From Microbulbifer donghaiensis (GTDB lineage: Bacteria > Pseudomonadota > Gammaproteobacteria > Pseudomonadales > Cellvibrionaceae): a DNA stretch of 64,000 nucleotides. Made by a program: the position numbers and the translations under genes. The DNA lies in assembly GCF_900129095.1 (NCBI RefSeq), contig NZ_FQVA01000001.1, positions 372,001 through 436,000 on the forward strand, given 5' to 3'. Positions 1 to 10,023 of this stretch are shown here, piece after piece. The number at the start of each line of letters is the position of its first letter. Within the stretch, counting starts at the first letter, position 1. The notes under the pieces were generated by a model that saw nothing but the letters and a program-made list of their open reading frames with translations, did no database searches and was not told where the DNA came from.

Positions 1-1518
1 GAATCCGTGGCCCGTATGCGCCTCCAGAACAAGTTCAAGAACGGCCTGGATATCGCCAAATACACCGCCGATATCATGCGCAAGGATATGGCGGCCTACG
101 ACAAGGACTGCACCAAGTACACCCAGTCACTGGGATGCTGGCACGGTTTTATCGGCCAGCAGAAGATGATTTCCATCAAGAAGCACTTTGAAGGCAATAC
201 CGACCGCCGCTACCTGTACCTGTCCGGCTGGATGGTCGCCGCCCTGCGCAGCGATTTCGGCCCACTGCCGGACCAGTCCATGCACGAGAAGACGGCGGTT
301 TCCGGCCTGATCGAAGAGCTGTACACCTTCCTGCGCCAGGCGGACGCACGCGAGCTGGGCGGCCTGTTCCGCGAGCTGGACGCGGCCCGCGAAGCCGGCG
401 ACAAGGCCGCTGAAAAGGCAATCATCGACAAGATCGACAACCATGTGACCCATGTCGTGCCGATTATTGCCGATATCGACGCCGGTTTCGGTAACGCGGA
501 AGCCACCTACCTGCTGGCCAAGAGAATGATCGAGGCCGGTGCCTGCTGTATCCAGATCGAAAACCAGGTATCTGACGAGAAGCAGTGTGGCCACCAGGAC
601 GGTAAAGTGACCGTTCCCCACGAGGACTTCCTGGCCAAGATCCGCGCGGTTCGCTACGCCTTCCTCGAACTGGGCGTCGACAACGGTGTAATCGTTGCCC
701 GTACCGACTCCCTCGGTGCCGGCCTGACCAAGCAGATCGCGGTTACCAATGAGCCGGGCGACCTGGGTGACCAGTACAACGCCTTCCTGGACTGCGAGGA
801 AGTGGCCCCCGGCGATCTGGCCAACGGCGACGTGATCATCAATCGCGAAGGCAAGCTGCTGCGTCCGAAGCGCCTGGCTTCCAACCTGTTCCAGTTCCGC
901 AAGGGTACCGGCGAAGCCCGCTGCATCCTCGACAGCGTGACCTCCCTGCAGAACGGTGCCGACCTGATCTGGATCGAAACCGAGAAGCCCCACGTGCGCC
1001 AGATCGGTGCCATGATGGACGAGATCCGCAAGCAGGTCCCGAACGCGAAGCTGGTGTACAACAACAGCCCGTCCTTCAACTGGACCCTGAACTTCCGCCA
1101 GCAGGTATTCGATGCCTGGAAGGAAGAAGGCAAAGACGTGTCCGCGTACGACCGCGACAGCCTGATGAGCGCCGAGTACGACGACTCCGAGCTGTCCAAG
1201 GCGGCGGACGAGAAGATCCGCACCTTCCAGGCGGATGCGGCTCGCGAAGCGGGTATCTTCCACCACCTGATCACCCTGCCGACCTACCACACTGCGGCCC
1301 TGTCCACCGACAATCTGGCCAAAGAGTACTTCGGTGAAAAAGGCATGCTCGGTTACGTGGAAGGCGTACAGCGCAAGGAAATCCGCCAGGGTATCGCCTG
1401 CGTGAAGCACCAGAACATGGCCGGTTCCGACATGGGCGACGACCACAAGGAGTACTTCGCCGGCGAAGCGGCGCTGAAGGCTGCCGGTAAAGACAACACC
1501 ATGAACCAGTTCGGCTAA
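1..1518 (+). CDS. aceA: Isocitrate lyase (5' partial)
   Basis: Cleaves isocitrate to glyoxylate and succinate, the first step of the glyoxylate shunt, in the cytoplasm. The reading frame is open from base 1, so the true start lies left of the window; the GTG at 7 is an internal valine codon. About 505 residues are visible, against roughly 530 in the Pseudomonas-type enzyme, so only about 25 N-terminal residues are missing. The active-site segment reads DEKQCGHQDGK, with the catalytic Cys in the KQCGH form typical of Pseudomonas-type AceA rather than the KKCGH of E. coli. Other family blocks are GCWHGFIGQQK near the start, DADIDAGFGN-like acidic metal-binding residues (seen as IADIDAGFGN), NNSPSFNW, and the C-terminal KDNTMNQF ending. 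A strong terminator follows directly. With ackA-pta and ppsA nearby it points to growth on acetate or fatty acids. Confidence 0.96.
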   Translation, partial: ESVARMRLQNKFKNGLDIAKYTADIMRKDMAAYDKDCTKYTQSLGCWHGFIGQQKMISIKKHFEGNTDRRYLYLSGWMVAALRSDFGPLPDQSMHEKTAVSGLIEELYTFLRQADARELGGLFRELDAAREAGDKAAEKAIIDKIDNHVTHVVPIIADIDAGFGNAEATYLLAKRMIEAGACCIQIENQVSDEKQCGHQDGKVTVPHEDFLAKIRAVRYAFLELGVDNGVIVARTDSLGAGLTKQIAVTNEPGDLGDQYNAFLDCEEVAPGDLANGDVIINREGKLLRPKRLASNLFQFRKGTGEARCILDSVTSLQNGADLIWIETEKPHVRQIGAMMDEIRKQVPNAKLVYNNSPSFNWTLNFRQQVFDAWKEEGKDVSAYDRDSLMSAEYDDSELSKAADEKIRTFQADAAREAGIFHHLITLPTYHTAALSTDNLAKEYFGEKGMLGYVEGVQRKEIRQGIACVKHQNMAGSDMGDDHKEYFAGEAALKAAGKDNTMNQFG

Positions 1519-1587
1519 GCGCCGTCGGCAAACAGGAGTCAAGCAGATCGGATTCTGCCGGCTCCTGAACTTGATTCACTCACGTTT

Positions 1588-1614
1588 GGGGCCACTTTGT
1601 GGCCCTTTTTTTTT
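1588..1614 (+). terminator. Rho-independent terminator of aceA
   Basis: The stem GGGCCAC / GTGGCCC with a TTT loop is followed by nine T residues, about 70 bases after the aceA stop codon. Confidence 0.9.
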
Positions 1615-1907
1615 GCCGCAAGCCCCTCTGTTACTCCCCCTATTCAATTTGCGCCGCAACCTGGCATCGCCGGAGCTGGCTTCACCGGGCTTAATGCCTT
1701 TCGCGGGTGTTTAGGGCACGCTGCCTGATCCCCATCCCGTCATCGGAGCCAGGCCGATGGACAGCCGCCGTATTTACGCCGTTGTCTTCCATGGCAAGAT
1801 AAATTTTGCGTCGAATTGTGCGCCGCCTTATGCCTCTTTAGGGGTAGTCCCCTGAGCCCCCTTGTGTGGTACGTTCGTTCAACATAAAAATAATAGGGAA
1901 TAGATTC
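1615..1907 (+). promoter_or_regulatory. Upstream region of the NOR-like gene, with a small palindrome
   Basis: No gene is supported between the aceA terminator and the NOR-like gene. The region holds a small inverted repeat, AGGGG-TAGT-CCCCT, at 1840-1853, about 55 bases before the proposed TTG start. It could be an operator. I do not recognise a clear FNR, NsrR or NorR site. Confidence 0.35.
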
Positions 1908-4253
1908 TTGGAACTCACACCGCAAATCAAAGCTGAGCAAAGCTCACCACAAATCGCGGGCCAGAGAAAAGGTGGCTGGTGGCAGTACTGGGTCATGAAG
2001 CCCGCCAACTGGTGGCTGCCGCTACTTATAGTCGTGTTGATCGGATTGGGGAGCCTGTTGTTTGTCGGCAGCCGCACCTACTCCGACGCCCCGCCTATGG
2101 TTGATTTCATTAATCGTTCCGGAGAAAAAATATTCTCCCGCGAACAGATAGAACACGGTCAGGTGGCCTTTCTGAAATACGGTCTGATGGATTTCGGCAG
2201 TATGTTTGGCGATGGCGCCGGACGGGGACCAGACTTTACCGCCGATGCGCTGCATGAGATGGCGCTGGCCATGCAGGACTTTTATAGCGCGGCGTCCCCA
2301 CCGCATACGGAATTTACCAGAGATGCCATTGCTGCTCGGGTGCGACGGGAAATCAAAGAAAACGGTTACGACTCGGAACGCGGCCTGGTACGTATCAATG
2401 CAGCCCAGGCACACGCCTATTCGCAGCTGCTCGTGCATTACCGCGACTACTTCCGCGGGAAGTTACCATTACTACCGGCCCTGGCGAATGCCGACGGCAA
2501 TGAGATCGACGATCTGGCCACCTTCTTCTTTTGGGGCGCCTGGGTCAGCGGCACGCAGCGACCGGGCAAGGCGTACAGCTATACCAACAACTGGCCCTAT
2601 GATCCTGAGGCGGGCAACACGCCGCCGCGGTCAACACTGATATGGAGCCTGGCCGCCATTCTGGGACTATTTCTGGTGCTCGGGGTAGTGCTATTTCTAC
2701 ACGGGCGTTTTTCCCAGTTGGTAGGGTGGCGGGCGCGTAACCGTGAGCAGCCGTCTCTGACACCGCTATGGGTGAACCATTTTGTCCCGACACAGATGCA
2801 AAGGGCCACCTACAAGTTCTTCCTGGCTGCTGCATTGCTCTTTGTATTGCAGGTATTTTCCGGTGTGTTGACGGTGCACAATTTCCTCGGTCTGAACCGT
2901 GTGCTGGGTATTGACGTGGCGCAGTTTATTTCGCTGGTGAGTGCGCGGGGTTGGCACCTGCAACTGGCTCTGTTGTGGATAACCGCCTGTTGGGTGGGCG
3001 CCTCGTTTTTTCTACTGTCTGCATCTTATTCCAATCAACCACCGGGACAGGTAGGTCTGGTCAACCTGCTTTTCTGGATGTTTGTGGCGATGGTGGTGGG
3101 CAACCTCGCGGGCGTAATGCTCGGGCCCTTGGGTGTCTTCGGCGAATACTGGAATCTGCTCGGCAACCAGGGCTGGGAATTTGTCGAGATGGGTAAATTG
3201 TGGCAGTCGGTCCTGATGGGAATTCTCGTCCTGTGGGCCTTCATTCTGTTCCGCGGAATCCGGGCCAACTGGGGCCGGCAACAGCGATGGCTGCTGCCCA
3301 ACTGGCTTTTTTACTGTGTGGTGGCCGTCTCGCTGCTGTTTCTGTCGAGTTTTGTCGCCGAGCCCGAAACCAATTTCGTGATCGCAGATTTCTGGCGCTG
3401 GGCGGTGGTGCATATGTGGGTGGAGGCATTCTTCGAAGTGTTTGCCACCATTCTGGTGGCCTATGTAATGTATCTGATGGGCTTTGTTAGCCAGCAGGGC
3501 GCCTCGCGGGTGGTGTACATTGCAGCCCTGCTGTTTTTGGGCAGCGGTTTGCTGGGGCTGAGCCACAACTTTTACTGGAATGCAAAGCCGGTGGCAACTC
3601 TGGCGGTCGGCAGTATTTTTTCCACCCTGCAGGTGGTGCCCCTGATCCTGCTGTCCCTGGAAGCCTGGGAGTTCAGAAAGCTGCCGTCGCAACAGGGTTC
3701 GGCGGGCTTTGGGCAGGCTGAGGCCTTCCTGTTTTTGCTCGGTGTGAATTTCTGGAATTTTCTCGGTGCGGGGGTGTTCGGCTTCCTGATCAACCTGCCG
3801 ATCATCAACTACTACGAGCATGGCACCTATCTCACCGTCAATCACGGCCACGCAGCTTTTATGGGTGTTTACGGCAATCTGTCGCTGGCGGCGCTGGTCT
3901 TCTGCAGCCGTTACCTGATCAGCGGCGATGCCTGGCCGGCGGCATTGGTGCGGCGGGCTTTCTGGTCGATCAATATCGGCTTGATGCTGATGGTATTGAT
4001 GGACCTGTTGCCGGTCGGCTTCGATCAACTGGTGACAGTTATCGATCGCGGCTTCTGGTTTGCGCGCTCCGAGGAGTACATCCAGAGTGACACCTTCCAG
4101 TGGCTCACCTGGGCGCGAATAGTGGGCGGAGTGGTCTTTACTTTTGGCGGCGTGCTACCGCTGGCATGGCTGATGCTCAGCCGCTATCGGGCCCGCAAGG
4201 CAGTAGAGCCAACGGACGGCGTCGGCCGCGATATCACCCCGGAATTCGGTTAA
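1908..4253 (+). CDS. Nitric oxide reductase large subunit-like protein (qNorB type, altered active site)
   Basis: A single-chain heme-copper superfamily protein of the quinol NOR type, about 781 residues, with an N-terminal membrane segment, a periplasmic domain (TYTNNWP-like segment seen as SYTNNWPYDP) and about 13 further membrane helices. Family members reduce NO to N2O in the inner membrane with electrons from quinol. Counting from the TTG at 1908, conserved ligands are H350 (WHLQ, heme b), H502 and E506 (HMWVE), H553, and H646/H648 (NHGHAAF, hemes b3 and b). Two expected residues differ. The second His of the usual HH pair is Asn554 (LSHNFYW), and the conserved active-site Glu of SALEVVP is Gln575 (STLQVVP). 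TTG 1908 is chosen because an AGGGA box lies 8-9 bases upstream; GTG 1866 and ATG 1995 are alternatives. No norC, norD or norQ adjoins. Family assignment is firm; NO reductase activity is uncertain. Confidence 0.85.
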   Translation: MELTPQIKAEQSSPQIAGQRKGGWWQYWVMKPANWWLPLLIVVLIGLGSLLFVGSRTYSDAPPMVDFINRSGEKIFSREQIEHGQVAFLKYGLMDFGSMFGDGAGRGPDFTADALHEMALAMQDFYSAASPPHTEFTRDAIAARVRREIKENGYDSERGLVRINAAQAHAYSQLLVHYRDYFRGKLPLLPALANADGNEIDDLATFFFWGAWVSGTQRPGKAYSYTNNWPYDPEAGNTPPRSTLIWSLAAILGLFLVLGVVLFLHGRFSQLVGWRARNREQPSLTPLWVNHFVPTQMQRATYKFFLAAALLFVLQVFSGVLTVHNFLGLNRVLGIDVAQFISLVSARGWHLQLALLWITACWVGASFFLLSASYSNQPPGQVGLVNLLFWMFVAMVVGNLAGVMLGPLGVFGEYWNLLGNQGWEFVEMGKLWQSVLMGILVLWAFILFRGIRANWGRQQRWLLPNWLFYCVVAVSLLFLSSFVAEPETNFVIADFWRWAVVHMWVEAFFEVFATILVAYVMYLMGFVSQQGASRVVYIAALLFLGSGLLGLSHNFYWNAKPVATLAVGSIFSTLQVVPLILLSLEAWEFRKLPSQQGSAGFGQAEAFLFLLGVNFWNFLGAGVFGFLINLPIINYYEHGTYLTVNHGHAAFMGVYGNLSLAALVFCSRYLISGDAWPAALVRRAFWSINIGLMLMVLMDLLPVGFDQLVTVIDRGFWFARSEEYIQSDTFQWLTWARIVGGVVFTFGGVLPLAWLMLSRYRARKAVEPTDGVGRDITPEFG

Positions 4254-4424
4254 CTCGCGGTGCCGGCAGATCTCGCGCTCTGTCGGCGTCACTCCCGGCG
4301 CAACGGCCGTACTTTTTAGCCCTTCACCATTGGTTCGGTCCGCATCACCCGTCATCTTATGTAGCCAGCGGAAACCGGGAAACCGCGCCAAAGTCGTCTA
4401 GCCTTATGGGGTGACTTTGTCTAC

Positions 4425-5645
4425 TTGGCGATTCCTATGCCCGATTCGAGTCGCGTTCTGGTGCTGAATTCCGGCAGTTCTTCCCTCAAGTTTGCACTGC
4501 TCGATCCCCACAGCGGTGAACAATACCTGAGCGGCATCGGCGAGGCCCTGGGAAGTTCTGAGCCCCTGCTGAGCTGGAGGTCGCCGGGGCAAAAGCACAG
4601 CCGGCAGCTCGACGGCGGCGCGGCGCACGCGGTGGTGATCGAATTACTGGTGCGCGAGCTGCTCGAGGAGACCTCGCTTGCGCAGGGAGCATTGATCGCC
4701 GTCGGTCACCGGGTTGTGCACGGTGGGGAACGGTTTGCCCGTTCGGCCCTGATCGACCAGCAAGTCATAGACACTATCGCCGAGTGCGCCGACCTGGCAC
4801 CGCTGCACAACCCACCTGGCCTGCTCGGCATACACGCCGCAATCAATGCCTTCCCGGAGCTGCCGCAGGTGGCGGTGTTCGATACCGCCTTTCACCAAAC
4901 CTTGCCCCGGCACGCCTACCTCTACGCCCTGCCCTATTCCCTGTACCGGGACCAGCGCATTCGTCGCTACGGCATGCACGGCAGCAGCCACCGTTTTGTC
5001 AGCGAGCGCGCCGCCGACCTGCTCGGCAAGCCGCTGCAGGAGACAAACCTCATTTCTGCACACCTGGGCAACGGCGCATCGCTAACGGCGGTGAAGAATG
5101 GCGAGAGTGTCGATACCAGTATGGGCCTGACCCCGTTGGAGGGGCTCGTTATGGGCACCCGCTGTGGCGATGTGGACGCCGGCCTGCTCATGCACCTGGG
5201 GGATGCGCTCGGTTTTTCCCTGGAGAAAATCGGCTGTCTGCTCAACCGCGAGAGCGGTTTGCTGGGTATTTCGGAACTCAGTAACGACTGCCGCGAGCTG
5301 GAGCGCGCGGCTGCGGAGGGACACGACGGGGCAAGGCTGGCGCTGGAGATCTTCTGCTACCGCCTGGCGAAATACATAGCGGCCTACACCGTGCCCCTGC
5401 AGCGGATCGACGCGCTGGTATTCACCGGTGGTATCGGTGAAAACTCGGCATTCGTACGGCAAGCCGTGCTCTGTCAGTTGCAGCACCTCGGCTATCAGCT
5501 GGACAACCACCGCAATCAAAGCACGCGGTTTGGCGCAGAGGGCCGGATTTCCAAAGACGGCACTGCCGCGGCGCTGGTGATTCCCACCAATGAAGAGTGG
5601 ATTATCGCCCGCGACGCAGCGTCACTGGTCGAGCGCGGAGATTGA
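4425..5645 (+). CDS. ackA: Acetate kinase
   Basis: Interconverts acetyl phosphate + ADP and acetate + ATP. The N-terminal [15 protein letters not shown] block, the GHRVVHGG motif, the DTAFH segment and the MHGSSHR, HLGNGAS and FTGGIGENS blocks are all present, and the length of about 406 residues fits the family. The start is uncertain. TTG 4425 has a GGGGTG box about 10 bases upstream, whereas ATG 4437 begins [13 protein letters not shown] but lacks a clear ribosome binding site. It stands five bases before pta, so the two are surely one operon. Together they form the reversible acetate/acetyl-CoA pathway. Confidence 0.96.
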   Translation: MAIPMPDSSRVLVLNSGSSSLKFALLDPHSGEQYLSGIGEALGSSEPLLSWRSPGQKHSRQLDGGAAHAVVIELLVRELLEETSLAQGALIAVGHRVVHGGERFARSALIDQQVIDTIAECADLAPLHNPPGLLGIHAAINAFPELPQVAVFDTAFHQTLPRHAYLYALPYSLYRDQRIRRYGMHGSSHRFVSERAADLLGKPLQETNLISAHLGNGASLTAVKNGESVDTSMGLTPLEGLVMGTRCGDVDAGLLMHLGDALGFSLEKIGCLLNRESGLLGISELSNDCRELERAAAEGHDGARLALEIFCYRLAKYIAAYTVPLQRIDALVFTGGIGENSAFVRQAVLCQLQHLGYQLDNHRNQSTRFGAEGRISKDGTAAALVIPTNEEWIIARDAASLVERGD

Positions 5646-5650
5646 ATGCC

Positions 5651-7777
5651 ATGTCACGAACCCTGATGTTGGTCCCTCTCAGCGCCCGCGTCGGCATTAC
5701 CTCTGTCAGTCTCGGCATCATCCGGGGACTGGAGCGAAATGGCGTCAGCGTCAGCTTCTTTAAACCGGTGGCCGAGGCGAGCGGGAGCGCCAGCGAGCGC
5801 TCCACTGAAATCCTGCGCCAGGTTTCCTCGATGGAAATCCCGGAGTCGTTTAGCAACCAGCATACCGAGTCGATGATCTCAAGCGGGCAGATCGCCGAGC
5901 TGCTCGAGGAGATTCTCGCCCGCTTTCGCGAGGGCGCGGCCCGTGCGGATGTGGCGATAGTCGAGGGGCTGTTGCCGAGCGCCGAAAACCAATACGCAAA
6001 CCAGCTCAACTATCAGGTCGCCAAGACACTGGATGCGGAGATAGTGCTGGTGGCCACGCCCTATCGGGACTCGACACAGCAGCTCAAGGAGCGGCTCGAG
6101 TATGCCGTCGCCGAATTCGGCGGTAAGGAATCCAAGCGCGTGGTGGGCTGCATCATCAACAAGGTCGGTGCACCCGCCGAGCTACCGGATGCGCCGGGCG
6201 CGGATATTACCGGCGTCTTTGAGCATCCGCACCGACGCCGCAGCGAACTGGACATCCTGTCCCTTTACGGCAAGAGCCCGTTGCGCATCGTCGGCTGTAT
6301 TCCCTGGGATGCGGAACTGCTTGCGCCCCGGGCGCGTGACCTGGCAGATCACTTCAATGCGGAAATCGTTAATTACGGTGAGCTGGAAACCCGTCGGCTG
6401 CACAGCATCACCTTCTGCTCGCGTTCCCTCGGCAGCATGATCTACCGGTTTACGCCCGGAGCCATGCTGGTGACGTCCGGCGATAGACCCGACGTCATCG
6501 TGGCCGCCTCGCTGGCGGCGATGAACGGCGTGAAGATCGGTTGTCTGCTGTTGACAGGCGGTTACCACCTGGAACCGCAATTGCGCAAACTGTGCGGACC
6601 GGCACTGGAAACCGGCTTGCCGGTTATCTTGGTCAACAACAACACCTGGCAGACCGCGATGCTGCTGCAAACCTTCAACAATAAAACCCCCAGTGACGAC
6701 CCGGAGCGGATCGAGCGCGTACAGGATTTTATCGCGGGCCACCTGGACAACCAGTGGCTGGAATCCCTGAGCGTAGAGTCGGCACGCCCCAAGCGGTTGT
6801 CACCACCGGCGTTTCGCTATTACCTGACGGAACTGGCACGCAAGGCGAACAAACGCATCGTTCTTCCGGAGGGCGACGAGCCCCGCACTATCCGCGCCGC
6901 GCTGATCTGCGCGGAGCGCGGTATCGCGCGCCCGGTACTACTGGGCAAAATGCGCGATATCCACCGCGTCGTCGAGCAGCAGGGGCTGCACCTGAGTGAC
7001 AAGGTGGAGATCGTCGAACCGTCCAGTGTGCGCGAGAAGTATGTTGAGCCCATGGTCGCTCTGCGCAAGAGTAAGGGACTGACTGAAGTCGTCGCCCGGG
7101 AGCAACTAGAGGACAACGTCGTACTCGGCACCATGATGCTGGCGCAAAATGAAGTCGACGGCCTGGTGTCCGGCGCGGTCCACACCACCGCGAATACCAT
7201 TCGCCCGGCGTTACAATTGGTCAAGACGGCGCCGGGAGCACAACTGGTATCGTCAATTTTTTTTATGCTGTTGCCCGAACAGGTACTCGTTTACGGCGAC
7301 TGCGCGATCAATCCCGACCCGAATGCGGAAGAGCTCGCCGCGATAGCGATTCAGTCGGCGGACTCCGCACAGTCATTTGGCATTGAGCCGCGCGTGGCGA
7401 TGATCAGTTATTCCACCGGCTCTTCCGGCTCCGGCTCCGATGTGGAAAAAGTGCGCGAGGCGACCCGCCTGGCGCGGGAGCAGCGTCCCGACCTGGTCAT
7501 TGACGGGCCGCTGCAATATGACGCGGCGGTAATGGAAAATGTGGCCAGACAGAAGGCTCCGGACAGCCCGGTGGCGGGCCGAGCGACAGTATTTATTTTT
7601 CCGGACCTTAATACCGGCAACACAACCTACAAGGCGGTACAGCGCAGCGCCGATCTGGTCAGCATTGGACCCATGCTACAGGGGCTGCGCAAACCGGTGA
7701 ATGATCTCTCGCGCGGCGCACTGGTGGACGATATCGTCTACACGATCGCACTGACCGCCATCCAGGCCAACCAATAG
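5651..7777 (+). CDS. pta: Phosphate acetyltransferase (long form)
   Basis: Converts acetyl-CoA + Pi to acetyl phosphate + CoA. At 709 residues it is the long three-domain form. Residues 1-about 225 are a DRTGG/BioD-like P-loop-related domain (start [22 protein letters not shown], close to the E. coli start). A regulatory DRTGG domain follows, and then the catalytic PTA_PTB domain from about residue 375 ([16 protein letters not shown]) to the end, with [15 protein letters not shown] near the C-terminus. Start ATG 5651 is chosen by homology; the frame is open further upstream inside ackA. It is the second gene of the ackA-pta operon and faces the next gene tail to tail, with only 15 bases between the stops. 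Confidence 0.96.
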   Translation: MSRTLMLVPLSARVGITSVSLGIIRGLERNGVSVSFFKPVAEASGSASERSTEILRQVSSMEIPESFSNQHTESMISSGQIAELLEEILARFREGAARADVAIVEGLLPSAENQYANQLNYQVAKTLDAEIVLVATPYRDSTQQLKERLEYAVAEFGGKESKRVVGCIINKVGAPAELPDAPGADITGVFEHPHRRRSELDILSLYGKSPLRIVGCIPWDAELLAPRARDLADHFNAEIVNYGELETRRLHSITFCSRSLGSMIYRFTPGAMLVTSGDRPDVIVAASLAAMNGVKIGCLLLTGGYHLEPQLRKLCGPALETGLPVILVNNNTWQTAMLLQTFNNKTPSDDPERIERVQDFIAGHLDNQWLESLSVESARPKRLSPPAFRYYLTELARKANKRIVLPEGDEPRTIRAALICAERGIARPVLLGKMRDIHRVVEQQGLHLSDKVEIVEPSSVREKYVEPMVALRKSKGLTEVVAREQLEDNVVLGTMMLAQNEVDGLVSGAVHTTANTIRPALQLVKTAPGAQLVSSIFFMLLPEQVLVYGDCAINPDPNAEELAAIAIQSADSAQSFGIEPRVAMISYSTGSSGSGSDVEKVREATRLAREQRPDLVIDGPLQYDAAVMENVARQKAPDSPVAGRATVFIFPDLNTGNTTYKAVQRSADLVSIGPMLQGLRKPVNDLSRGALVDDIVYTIALTAIQANQ

Positions 7778-7792
7778 CCCATCACGCGAGTC

Positions 7793-10000
7793 TCAGTCTC
7801 CACGCAGCGGGCGGCGCAGATCGATAAATTTGCGCAGCGCGCCCGCGACCGCATAGGCCTCCAATCGGTGCTCAAAGGTATCGGTGCGCTCAAACTCCAT
7901 ACGGGTCAGGCAGCGGTGAATGAATTGCATGGGTTCCGAGTGATCCTTCCACGCCTGACGGCCCCGCAGAACCAGCGGCAACATCTTCCACCATTTTTTA
8001 CTGCAGACACTCAGTTTCTTCAGGGCCACCGCGAGCTGCGCCTCCTCATCGGTGAAGTCGCTACCGAGCGGAAAATACGGCAACAGTGCCAAGCGCCGCG
8101 GGTCGTCGAAGGCGGCGGCGATTCTGTCGGGTGTATTAGCACTGAACTGGAGCGGGATAACGAAGTCCTTTTCGATTTTTTCGGCGCTCTTGGCCTTTGC
8201 CAGCAAGTCGCCCTGGAAGCGGGAATCACAGATACATAACAAGGCGACCATAACATCGCGATCCGACTTGCCGCGCAGGTCGGCGACGCCGTACTCGGTA
8301 ACAACGACATCACGCAGGTGACGGGGAATGGTGGTGTGAGGGTATTCCCACACGATATTGCTCTGCCAGAGGCCACCGCTGATGCGGGTACTGGGCAGCG
8401 CGATCACCGATCGCGCCTCTGGCAGTTCCTGGGCCTGGGCGACAAAGTTATATTGCCCCCCCACTCCGCTGACGACCTGGTTGTCCTTCAGTCCGTCAGA
8501 GACTACCGCACCACTCAGGGTGACCATCATCGCCGAGTTGATAAACCTCGCGTGCCGTCGTTGTGCGACTTTCAGCGCGCGGTCCTGCTGCAGGTCGTTG
8601 ATATAATCGATGGCCGTCATATTGATGCCGGCACGCTCTTCTGCTGACAGCTCGCGCAGTTCCCGATACATGGCCGCGGGGCCGAGATAGAAACCGCCGT
8701 GCAGCCAGATACCCCCGAGCAGTGTTTTATTCAGGCAGTTGCCCAGCAGGCGACGGCGCCCGTGCTCACTGTGCAGGTCGCACTCCTCCTCCTCACCCTC
8801 GGGGTTCAGCAGCTTGTGGCCACGCCAGCTGTAGCTCGCATCGACAATGCCGAGCTTCTGTAACAACGCGGTATCCGCGGGTGTGAGGGGGCAACTGATA
8901 CGCCCGCAGTCTTTCAGTGCCAGCAGCATCTCCTCGTTGACGGTGGTGGATACCTGATCGCTGTCCAGTAGGGATTGCAGTGTCGCATCCGGATACACTT
9001 CGCGGCGGAGTACACCGGCGCGGCGCAATGCCAGAAATCCCGGCGGTACCATTTCACTGGCGCCGTAGAGTCCCTGCCTGAAGACATCCAGTGCTGGCGG
9101 CAGCCTTTCACGCAACTGCAAAGAATCATCGGAGCTGAGATCCTGCGCTATCTGGCGAAACGCCGCATTTTCGCTCTGGCGCATACGCAAGACGTGACAG
9201 ATGGCGTCCCCCAATGCGCCAATTCCCACCTGCAGCGTGCCACCGTCGACGACCAGGGTGGCAATATGGAACGCGAGGCTGTATTCGGTAAATCCGATCG
9301 GCAGTGACGGAGCGGCGAACAGCGGCGTATCGAATGTATCGCCTTCCAGCAGGAAATCGAATTCCGTGGCGGCCAGTTCGCAGTCGCCGACCATATACGG
9401 CAGTTGCGGGTTGACTTCACCGAGAAGCAGCAGCTGGTAATCTTCCCTTTCCCGCGCCAGCTTCATCACCGGCAGGGTCAGGTCGGGATTACTGCTCAGG
9501 CTGAATCGCTCGTGTGTCGGACTCGGCGCGACCATTTGCGCAATGACATTGACGCCCCGATCGAGCAGGTCCCGCGGCACATGGGTGTAGTTGGAACTGA
9601 CGTAGTCCTGCTGTGCGCTCGCATTGCCCAGAAAGGCGCCGGGCTGCATAAAGAATTCACACACCTCAATATTGTCCGGCAACAGCCCTTTGCGGCGCGC
9701 CGGCGTATAGCCGAGGTCCTGATACCGGTTGTAGAAACGATCGAGCAGCGGCTGCACAAAGCGCCTGCCGATCTCCCCTTTACCGATAGGCCGCTCCAGC
9801 GTCAGTGCGGTAAAAATTGTCAGTGAAATGGACGGGTCAGCGGCCGCCCGGGCGTACAGCGCATTGGCGAAATGGTTGGCCTTGCCGATTCCCAGGGGCA
9901 GGCCGAGGACGATGCGTTTGCCGACCTTCTCCAGCACCGCATCGACGCATTTTTCTGCGCAGTCGAAGCGCTGTGGAGTGTCGGCGCCGGTCTCTTCCAT
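7793..10000 (-). CDS. Acetyl-CoA hydrolase/transferase family protein
   Basis: A 735-residue protein of the acetyl-CoA hydrolase/CoA-transferase superfamily. The N-terminal part has RIVLGLPLGIGKANHFANAL and IGIGALGDAICH; the C-terminal part has VSGVGGQYNFVAQAQ, matching the GGQ block of the acetyl-CoA hydrolase C-terminal domain, and later VVTEYGVADLRGKSDRD. These are hallmarks of family I CoA-transferases such as acetate:succinyl-CoA or 4-hydroxybutyrate CoA-transferase. It is longer than the usual 430-640 residues, partly through an inserted segment before the C-terminal domain (LNPEGEEEECDLHSEHGRRR) and a C-terminal extension. The substrate cannot be read from sequence. Its position between pta and an FadE-type dehydrogenase suggests acyl-CoA or acetyl-CoA handling. 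Start ATG 10000. Confidence 0.82.
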   Translation of the reverse strand: MEETGADTPQRFDCAEKCVDAVLEKVGKRIVLGLPLGIGKANHFANALYARAAADPSISLTIFTALTLERPIGKGEIGRRFVQPLLDRFYNRYQDLGYTPARRKGLLPDNIEVCEFFMQPGAFLGNASAQQDYVSSNYTHVPRDLLDRGVNVIAQMVAPSPTHERFSLSSNPDLTLPVMKLAREREDYQLLLLGEVNPQLPYMVGDCELAATEFDFLLEGDTFDTPLFAAPSLPIGFTEYSLAFHIATLVVDGGTLQVGIGALGDAICHVLRMRQSENAAFRQIAQDLSSDDSLQLRERLPPALDVFRQGLYGASEMVPPGFLALRRAGVLRREVYPDATLQSLLDSDQVSTTVNEEMLLALKDCGRISCPLTPADTALLQKLGIVDASYSWRGHKLLNPEGEEEECDLHSEHGRRRLLGNCLNKTLLGGIWLHGGFYLGPAAMYRELRELSAEERAGINMTAIDYINDLQQDRALKVAQRRHARFINSAMMVTLSGAVVSDGLKDNQVVSGVGGQYNFVAQAQELPEARSVIALPSTRISGGLWQSNIVWEYPHTTIPRHLRDVVVTEYGVADLRGKSDRDVMVALLCICDSRFQGDLLAKAKSAEKIEKDFVIPLQFSANTPDRIAAAFDDPRRLALLPYFPLGSDFTDEEAQLAVALKKLSVCSKKWWKMLPLVLRGRQAWKDHSEPMQFIHRCLTRMEFERTDTFEHRLEAYAVAGALRKFIDLRRPLRGD

Positions 10001-10023
10001 GTGCGTGTTGCTCCGGCTGACTC

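Noticed and set aside
127..1542. A 471-codon minus-strand frame within aceA.
   Set aside because: It is the antisense of a highly conserved isocitrate lyase; the translation has no domain resemblance.
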